A stretch of DNA of 64,000 nucleotides. Source: Bacteroidota bacterium. GTDB taxonomy: Bacteria > Bacteroidota > JABWAT01. Made by a program: the position numbers and the translations under genes. The stretch spans positions 27,463 through 91,462 of the forward strand of contig JAFLBE010000011.1 of the NCBI GenBank assembly GCA_017303995.1. Reading direction: 5' to 3'. Below the pieces are notes generated by a model that did no database searches, was not told the DNA's origin, and worked only from the letters and a program-made list of their open reading frames with translations. The first letter of the stretch is position 1. Each line of letters opens with the position of its first letter. Shown piece after piece: positions 58,369 to 64,000 of the stretch.

Positions 58369-60756
58369 ATGAAAACTCAGGTTACCATATTTGCCCTTCT
58401 GATAATTTTAATTCCTTTTGCGGGATTTTCTGCCGGCAATGGAAATCAAAATTCAAAAAAAACAAAGTCGTCATCGGCATTCATTCATCATAATTCGTTG
58501 GAAACACCTGCTTTTAAAATGTTTTTTGAAAACGATGGAAATATCAATGACCAAACAGGTAACTTTGGTATTGAGTATCCAATATATTCAGATAAACATC
58601 CATTATATGCCGGGGGTTTTGCTATTAGTGGCTATGTTGACGATAGTTTAAGAACTTCATGGATGGCAGCTTCTTCCCGTATTTCAGAATGGCAGCCCGG
58701 TACAATTATGCCAGATGGTTCCCCCGCATTATCATCTGATCCCCGGTTTCGGGTTTATAAATTAACTGTGGGTGATATCTATGGTGGCAATCAGGATTTT
58801 GCAGAGTGGCCGGTTCAATTCGGAGCAGAATTCAATGATCTGAATAATAACGGTATATATGAACCCGATCTGGGTGATATTCCCGGGTTTTGGGGAAGCC
58901 AAATGATTTGGTATGTCATTAATGATTTACCGGTAACCAGGACTTTGGGAACAAAAGGAATGGGTTTGGAAGCTCAGGTTTCCGGGTTCTTTTTCTCAGG
59001 TCAGAATTCTGAAATTGATCACACAGTCTTTCTGGTTTATAAACTGATTAATAAAGGTAAAAAACCCATAAAAGATGCCATCTTTTCACTTCATTCCGAT
59101 CCGGATGTGGGGTTTTCTAATGATGATTTAGTCGGTGTGGATTCAATAAGATCATTTGCATATGCCTACAATGAAAAGCCCATCGACCAATTTTATGGTA
59201 TTTCCCCGCCCGCATTTGGTTTTGGTTTATTTCTCGGACCCAAATATTTCACAGGCAATTTATCTGATACCCTTACAATTTTTGGAAAAAAATATCCCGG
59301 GTTTAAGTCAGTTGAGATGAAATCATTTGTTAAATATTCCAGTGGTAGGGCTGATTTAGGTGACCCAAATACCGCTGAAGAAGCCAGATTTTATCAGGAA
59401 GGTCTCAAATCAAATGGATCTGAAATTTCGCCACTTACTGAAGGTGTTGGTGGTGTTTCAAATGATAATCCGAGAATATTGCATCCCGGATATCCGGAAT
59501 ATTCAATCGGTTGGCGGGATGCTTTGAGCAGTGACCGGAGAATGATGATCAATTCCGGAAAATTTAATATGATGCCCGGTGATACTCAGATCATTATCGT
59601 GGGTTACATCGTTGGCCAGGGTCAAACCAATCTCGAAAGTGTCGGGGTGATTCGAACTATTGCAGATTCAGCAAAAAATGCTTTTTCCAATCTGATTAGT
59701 CTGAAACCCAGCACTCCCAAAACAGGGAAATTGACGGTGGTAGCAGTAGACCAGTCAGGAGAAGAGGTAAGTAATGCTTCAATTTCACTTGGTTTCGAAT
59801 CCCATGATTTTGCTGGAAAGCTGGTTCATAATTTTGAAAACGGTCCATTCTCAGCAGTTCTTTATGAAGGTTCTTACAAACTCAGAATTATTGGATATGC
59901 CAATGAATGGGGTTTCCCTCCCGACACAGTTATCCGTGAGTTTTCAATTGCCGAAAACGGGGAAACCCAAATTCAGGAAAAATTGATAAGAACTGCATCC
60001 TATTCTGATCATTTTGACGGTACATTCACCAATCGATGGAAAATGGGTGCAGACTGGGATACAAACGTTGCTCCCGGGGTTGCGTTTCCCTGGAAAATCA
60101 CAACCAGCATTGGTATTTTAGAATGGAGTTCAACTTCTTTGAAGGGAAAATTCACAACAGGTACATCAGTGAATCTCGATCACTACACTTATCCAACTTT
60201 TTCCTTTAAAACTTCTTATCGCATGACCGGAGCCGGAGATACGCTTTTTGTTTTCGGAAGTGGTGATAATGGAAAAACCTGGGTAAAACTGGACTCCTAC
60301 CAGAAAGAGTCTAAATCAAGTTGGGTTTTAAAATCCTATGACCTTGAATCCTATTTTGAACAGACTGACTCAGTAAAAATCCGCTTCGTTGTTGTTAAAA
60401 ATTCTTCTGTTTCATCCTATGCTAAAATTGATGATTTTAAAATTGTTCACAACGGCTATACATCGGTTCATGATCCAAATTCTGAAAAGGCAGGGTTTCA
60501 ACTTCTTCCAGCCTATCCGAACCCGTTCAACCCATCAACAACCATCAGATGGATTCAACCTTTCGGTGGGGAAGCAACCATCAGAGTGATGAATCTGCTG
60601 GGTCAGGAAGTGAAAGTGATTTCAGCCGGAGTCAAAGTTGCAGGCCAAAATGAGCAAACCATTTCTTTTAGCGGATTGACTTCAGGTGTATATTTTTACC
60701 GGATTGACCTGAACGGCAAGTCATCACCAACTGGGAAGCTGCTGCTGCTGAAGTAA
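58369..60756 (+). CDS. Secreted protein with T9SS-type sorting domain, paralogue 3
   Basis: A 795-residue paralogue. The ATG at 58369 has GGAGATAAAG upstream and starts a signal peptide (KTQVTIFALLIILIPFAGFSAG); an in-frame ATG at 58312 would overlap the promoter and add 19 non-signal residues. The N-terminal module (FENDGNINDQTGNFGIEYP, AEFNDLNNNGIYEPDLGD, HSDPDVGFSNDDLVGVDSIRSFAYAYNE), the middle beta domains and the sorting domain ending KLLLLK follow the same plan as its neighbours. It is distinct in lacking the cysteine in the LAYC motif (SFAYAYNE instead). Confidence 0.85.
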   Translation: MKTQVTIFALLIILIPFAGFSAGNGNQNSKKTKSSSAFIHHNSLETPAFKMFFENDGNINDQTGNFGIEYPIYSDKHPLYAGGFAISGYVDDSLRTSWMAASSRISEWQPGTIMPDGSPALSSDPRFRVYKLTVGDIYGGNQDFAEWPVQFGAEFNDLNNNGIYEPDLGDIPGFWGSQMIWYVINDLPVTRTLGTKGMGLEAQVSGFFFSGQNSEIDHTVFLVYKLINKGKKPIKDAIFSLHSDPDVGFSNDDLVGVDSIRSFAYAYNEKPIDQFYGISPPAFGFGLFLGPKYFTGNLSDTLTIFGKKYPGFKSVEMKSFVKYSSGRADLGDPNTAEEARFYQEGLKSNGSEISPLTEGVGGVSNDNPRILHPGYPEYSIGWRDALSSDRRMMINSGKFNMMPGDTQIIIVGYIVGQGQTNLESVGVIRTIADSAKNAFSNLISLKPSTPKTGKLTVVAVDQSGEEVSNASISLGFESHDFAGKLVHNFENGPFSAVLYEGSYKLRIIGYANEWGFPPDTVIREFSIAENGETQIQEKLIRTASYSDHFDGTFTNRWKMGADWDTNVAPGVAFPWKITTSIGILEWSSTSLKGKFTTGTSVNLDHYTYPTFSFKTSYRMTGAGDTLFVFGSGDNGKTWVKLDSYQKESKSSWVLKSYDLESYFEQTDSVKIRFVVVKNSSVSSYAKIDDFKIVHNGYTSVHDPNSEKAGFQLLPAYPNPFNPSTTIRWIQPFGGEATIRVMNLLGQEVKVISAGVKVAGQNEQTISFSGLTSGVYFYRIDLNGKSSPTGKLLLLK

Positions 60757-60779
60757 TCAGGTTAAAAGATAGTTCAGTA

Positions 60780-60810
60780 AACAAAGGGCGGAATTTTTCC
60801 GCCCTTTGTT
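60780..60810 (+). terminator. Terminator of paralogue 3
   Basis: Same stem as after paralogue 2 (AACAAAGGGCGG and CCGCCCTTTGTT), followed by ATTTAAT. Confidence 0.85.
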
Positions 60811-60855
60811 ATTTAATAAATTAAGATAAATAAGTGTAATAATTTTGGTATGCTG

Positions 60856-60886
60856 TTGATGTTTTTCGAGTCTTAATGTATTTTTA
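60856..60886 (+). promoter_or_regulatory. Candidate promoter of sorting-domain paralogue 4
   Basis: TTG (60856-60858), 20 bases, TATTTTTA (60879-60886), the same -7 form as paralogues 1 and 3. The AGGG and CGTAG elements are missing. Confidence 0.4.
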
Positions 60887-60969
60887 TGTTATACGCTTTT
60901 TGATAATTATATGGTTATAATTATTCTGATTGAGCTGAACCCTGGGTTAATTCGTTTCAAGGAGAATTT

Positions 60970-63900
60970 ATGAAGACAATTTTCTTATTAATTGGATCTC
61001 TGTTTTATTTGCAAAGTTTTTGCTTTGCAGGCGATAAAGATAAATCAAAGTTACCTTTGAAAAATCCAACTGAAGAATTTTCTCATTTCCAGTTTATTGA
61101 AGCATCTAAATTTTTGCTCCATTTCCAGAATAATGGAAGTATTGTGAATCCGATCTCATTTTCGGCGATGGAGTATCCCAAAAATTCAGGGTTAGGTGTC
61201 CTTTTTAGTTCTGGTTTTGCAATTTCTGGTTTTGTTGATGGTAATTTAAATTCATCCGCAATGGAGCCTTCTTTCCGTGTAACAGACTGGCAACCAGGAA
61301 ATATTTCGAATGGAATTCCTGCTGATCCGGCAGATTCAATATTCAAAGTCTATAAATATTCTAAAAATGATACACCTGAATGGAACTCTGATTTAAAAAA
61401 CTGGCCAGTAAATTTGGGAGCAGAGTTTAGGGATCTGAATTCAAATGGTTTATTTGAACCTGAAGAAGGTGATTATCCAAAATCATTTGGTGATCAGATG
61501 TTATGGTATGTAATCAATGATGGCGTTGTTAGTCCGTATCAGTTTGAAGGACGAAAACCAATGGGGCTTGAGGCACAGGTTACCGTTTTTTCCCAAAATG
61601 GCAAAAATGAAGCACTAGACCGGACGGTTTTTGTTGTTTATAAATTTATTAACAAAGGTAATAAACCCGTTGAAAAGGCTATTTTTTCCGTTTGGTCTGA
61701 CCCGGATATCGGGAGTGCTGATGATGATCTTGTCGGCGTTGATTCTGTCAGAGCACTCGGTTATGTGTATAATGAAACCAATCAGGACTTAAAATATCAA
61801 ATAAATCCACCTGTTTTTGGATTTGATTTGATCACCGGACCTAAAGTCACAACCGGAAATCCAGATGATACGTTGACTGTTTTAGATCACAAATACCCAG
61901 GTCACCGAAGTTTAAACATGAGATCCTTCATTAAGTTGGTTATAAACAGAGAAGATTTACCTATCCCAAATTCAATTGAGAGTCTGAGAAACTATCAGGA
62001 AGGGAAAAAATTTAACGGCACATTATATGACCAGGTTATTGATGGAATAGGAGGAACCATTTATGATAATCCTTTTATTGTACACCCTGGTTTTCCTGAG
62101 CAGGGAAAAGGCTGGAGAGATAATGTTGGTGGTGACAAAAGTATTATGATGAGTACAGAACAATTCAATTTTATGCCTGGAGATACCCAGATTGTAATTG
62201 TTGCCTATTTGCTTGCACAGGGTTCATCACATGTTGAGGGTCTTGGTGTACTTCGCGGGTACTCTGATGTCATTCAGGAGACAGCCCGGAATTTTAGTAC
62301 AACGAATCAGGACGCACCTGAAACAGGTTATTTTTCTTTTTCATTTTCTAGAGCGGATAGTACCCCGGTTGAAAATGTTGAAGTTAATATTTCTCACACA
62401 GATTTTATGGGTTCAAAAGAATTTAATTACAGTTCTAAAACAGGTCCTTTGTTTGTTGCGCTCGGCGTCGGAGATTACAAGGCTCAGATTATTTCAAATT
62501 CTGACAAATGGGGACTTCTCGCTGATACAACGGTTTTGCCTTTTACCATTTTACCATCAGAAACCCTGAAAGTGAATTTGGATCTGAAGGATAGGCTCGG
62601 GTATTACTCAACATTTATTCCCCGCGATTCAGTTAACTGGAGTCAAAACCCTGCTAATCCATTTACCTCTAATTCGGGTGGGTGGCGAATTACAGGAAAT
62701 AATGAAAATCCCGCTTCCTCAATTAGAGCCCAGCCCAGAATAACGGGACTCTACTCATTGGTTTCTAACCCGATGAGAACTGCTGATTTTGAAAATCCGG
62801 TGTTGCAGATCTGGTACAACTGTCAAATCCGACCAGATTATAATAGTATAACTATAAATCTGTTGTCCCCCGATGGCACAATAATTAAACAAATTGCTCA
62901 ATTGGAAGATGAAACTTTATCTTTCAGAGGAATTCAATTTGAACTAACAGAACTTGTTCCGTTTCCTGATTCAGTTCGGGTGGAATTTGTTTTTAACCGA
63001 ATTAAAAGTGGTATTGGCTTTTTTGAAATTGGAAGTGTTTTTATTGGTGAAGCCACAGATTTTCCTGCCGGTTGGACAGTTTTCCAATTATCGCCATCTG
63101 ATATTCCTGTTCAGGGATTTTACCTAAACATCAAAAAGGATGATAAGCCTTTCGTATTTAGCAAAAGGCTATTTGGTTTAAACCTGATGCCGGTTGGAAA
63201 TTACACTGTCAGTGCATTTGAATTACCGTCTTGGGGAGTTTTTTCTTCAGAAAGCCGGGAAACGGTTGATTTTAAAGTGGACTTGATGATTCAGACTGAT
63301 GTTACCATTCCGATTATCAGGAAGTATGGATATTATACCGGATTTGATAAAGTTGACACCCTGAACTGGATCACAACTCAATTAGGTGATTTAGGATTTC
63401 CGGGAGGAATTTGGATTCAAAGAATTAGTGGAGGAGCTTCAGATGAACATCAGGGATATCTTGCAACCAATACAATTCTTGGAAATAGAAAAGGGCAGGC
63501 AACACTAACAACTGCTGTTTTGAACGGCTTACATTTTCAAAATCCAGTTTTAAGCTTTTGGTTTAGTGGTCTCCTGAGAGAAAGTCCGGGTTTGGATACT
63601 TTGTTTTTTCAGGTTTCGTTTGATGATGGTCAAACCTGGATTTTATTGGGAAAAGAAACCAGTCACGTTGCCGCCAACGGTTGGAAATTTCGGGAATTCA
63701 AACTTAAAGATTTTGGAAGTCTGACAGATAAAATGATAATCCGATTTTTATTAAATAAACAATCAGCGACATCTTGTACTATTTATTTGGACGAAATTTC
63801 CATTTTCGAACATACGGGTGTTTCTGTGGACGATTTGAAAAACAGTAATGGCAAAAACAAAACTTTCACTCTTCTTCCAGCCTATCCGAACCCGTTCAAC

Positions 63901-64000
63901 CCATCAACAACCATCAGATGGATTCAACCTTTCGGTGGGGAAGCAACCATCAGAGTGATGAATCTGCTGGGTCAGGAAGTAAGTGTGATCTCAGCTGGAA
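60970..64000 (+). CDS. Secreted protein with T9SS-type sorting domain, paralogue 4, 3' end missing
   Basis: I translated this frame from the ATG at 60970 (CAAGGAGAATTT upstream) to the window end without a stop: 1010 codons. It begins with a signal peptide (KTIFLLIGSLFYLQSFCFAG) and has the shared N-terminal module (FQNNGSIVNPISFSAMEYP, AEFRDLNSNGLFEPEEGD, WSDPDIGSADDDLVGVDSVRALGYVYNE). It is longer than its paralogues because the middle beta region is duplicated: two successive units, each a regulatory-like beta domain followed by a YYSTFI/YYTGFD jelly-roll segment. It runs into the YPNPFNPSTTIRW domain; about 40 residues lie beyond the edge. Confidence 0.87.
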   Translation, partial: MKTIFLLIGSLFYLQSFCFAGDKDKSKLPLKNPTEEFSHFQFIEASKFLLHFQNNGSIVNPISFSAMEYPKNSGLGVLFSSGFAISGFVDGNLNSSAMEPSFRVTDWQPGNISNGIPADPADSIFKVYKYSKNDTPEWNSDLKNWPVNLGAEFRDLNSNGLFEPEEGDYPKSFGDQMLWYVINDGVVSPYQFEGRKPMGLEAQVTVFSQNGKNEALDRTVFVVYKFINKGNKPVEKAIFSVWSDPDIGSADDDLVGVDSVRALGYVYNETNQDLKYQINPPVFGFDLITGPKVTTGNPDDTLTVLDHKYPGHRSLNMRSFIKLVINREDLPIPNSIESLRNYQEGKKFNGTLYDQVIDGIGGTIYDNPFIVHPGFPEQGKGWRDNVGGDKSIMMSTEQFNFMPGDTQIVIVAYLLAQGSSHVEGLGVLRGYSDVIQETARNFSTTNQDAPETGYFSFSFSRADSTPVENVEVNISHTDFMGSKEFNYSSKTGPLFVALGVGDYKAQIISNSDKWGLLADTTVLPFTILPSETLKVNLDLKDRLGYYSTFIPRDSVNWSQNPANPFTSNSGGWRITGNNENPASSIRAQPRITGLYSLVSNPMRTADFENPVLQIWYNCQIRPDYNSITINLLSPDGTIIKQIAQLEDETLSFRGIQFELTELVPFPDSVRVEFVFNRIKSGIGFFEIGSVFIGEATDFPAGWTVFQLSPSDIPVQGFYLNIKKDDKPFVFSKRLFGLNLMPVGNYTVSAFELPSWGVFSSESRETVDFKVDLMIQTDVTIPIIRKYGYYTGFDKVDTLNWITTQLGDLGFPGGIWIQRISGGASDEHQGYLATNTILGNRKGQATLTTAVLNGLHFQNPVLSFWFSGLLRESPGLDTLFFQVSFDDGQTWILLGKETSHVAANGWKFREFKLKDFGSLTDKMIIRFLLNKQSATSCTIYLDEISIFEHTGVSVDDLKNSNGKNKTFTLLPAYPNPFNPSTTIRWIQPFGGEATIRVMNLLGQEVSVISAG

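Noticed and set aside
62198..62569. 123-residue open frame on the plus strand near the end
   Set aside because: It lies in another frame of the fourth sorting-domain gene, which I could translate from 60970 to 64000 without a stop and which has clear family motifs.

Overview
The window is a 64 kb piece of chromosome from a bacterium of the Bacteroidota/FCB group, possibly an Ignavibacteria-like lineage. The signs are type IX secretion (T9SS) style C-terminal sorting domains with the YPNPFNPSTT motif, an HmuY-type lipoprotein, DUF2141/DUF4199/DUF1684 proteins, and several promoters of Bacteroidota form (TTG, about 20 bases, TAnnTTTG). No rRNA, tRNA, CRISPR array or prophage was seen. There are 42 protein genes. 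The first (TolC-like) and the last (a sorting-domain protein) are cut by the window edges.

Layout. 1-5.9 kb: tripartite RND efflux system (TolC end, adaptor, pump) plus a DUF2141 protein. 6-11.4 kb: a TPR protein, then an iron/heme uptake operon (TonB receptor, HmuY-like lipoprotein, lipoprotein form of a CbiX/CbiK chelatase, PepSY-type membrane protein). 11.5-13.1 kb: EamA transporter and YjdF-like protein. 13.3-19.6 kb: TetR regulator followed by an envelope-transport cluster (LolA-like protein, two FtsX-type permeases, LolD-like ATPase, outer-membrane barrel). 19.6-28.5 kb: LytS/LytTR two-component pair, DUF1684, DUF4199, TPR lipoprotein, RuvB, Rrf2 regulator, MFS transporter, and a REP-associated transposase. 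28.5-39 kb: a nine-gene operon for a group-4-hydrogenase/complex I-like membrane complex whose catalytic subunit lacks the NiFe cysteines (Ehr type), headed by a MerR regulator and an HTH-EIIA protein. 39.3-44.2 kb: divergent debranching enzymes around a LacI-type operator. 44.8-47.6 kb: a hybrid sensor kinase. 47.9-53 kb: tyrosine/homogentisate catabolism. 53.2-64 kb: four tandem paralogous secreted proteins with near-identical sorting domains, shared promoter form and shared terminators.

The intergenic DNA is unusual. Between about 13 and 51 kb at least 15 intergenic gaps carry degenerate arrays phased at exactly 7 bases (typical units GTAACCC, GTGACCC, GTAATAT, ATAAGGC). They often occur as facing inverted pairs and sometimes run into the last codons of genes. 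They sit among several REP-like palindromes, a 143-bp MITE-like element with 24-bp inverted ends, and a 150-bp element with 28-bp perfect inverted ends. One palindrome is inserted in frame inside the transposase gene that may mobilise it. These heptad arrays, the hydrogenase-related complex with its EIIA-type regulator, and the homogenised secreted-protein array are the strongest leads.
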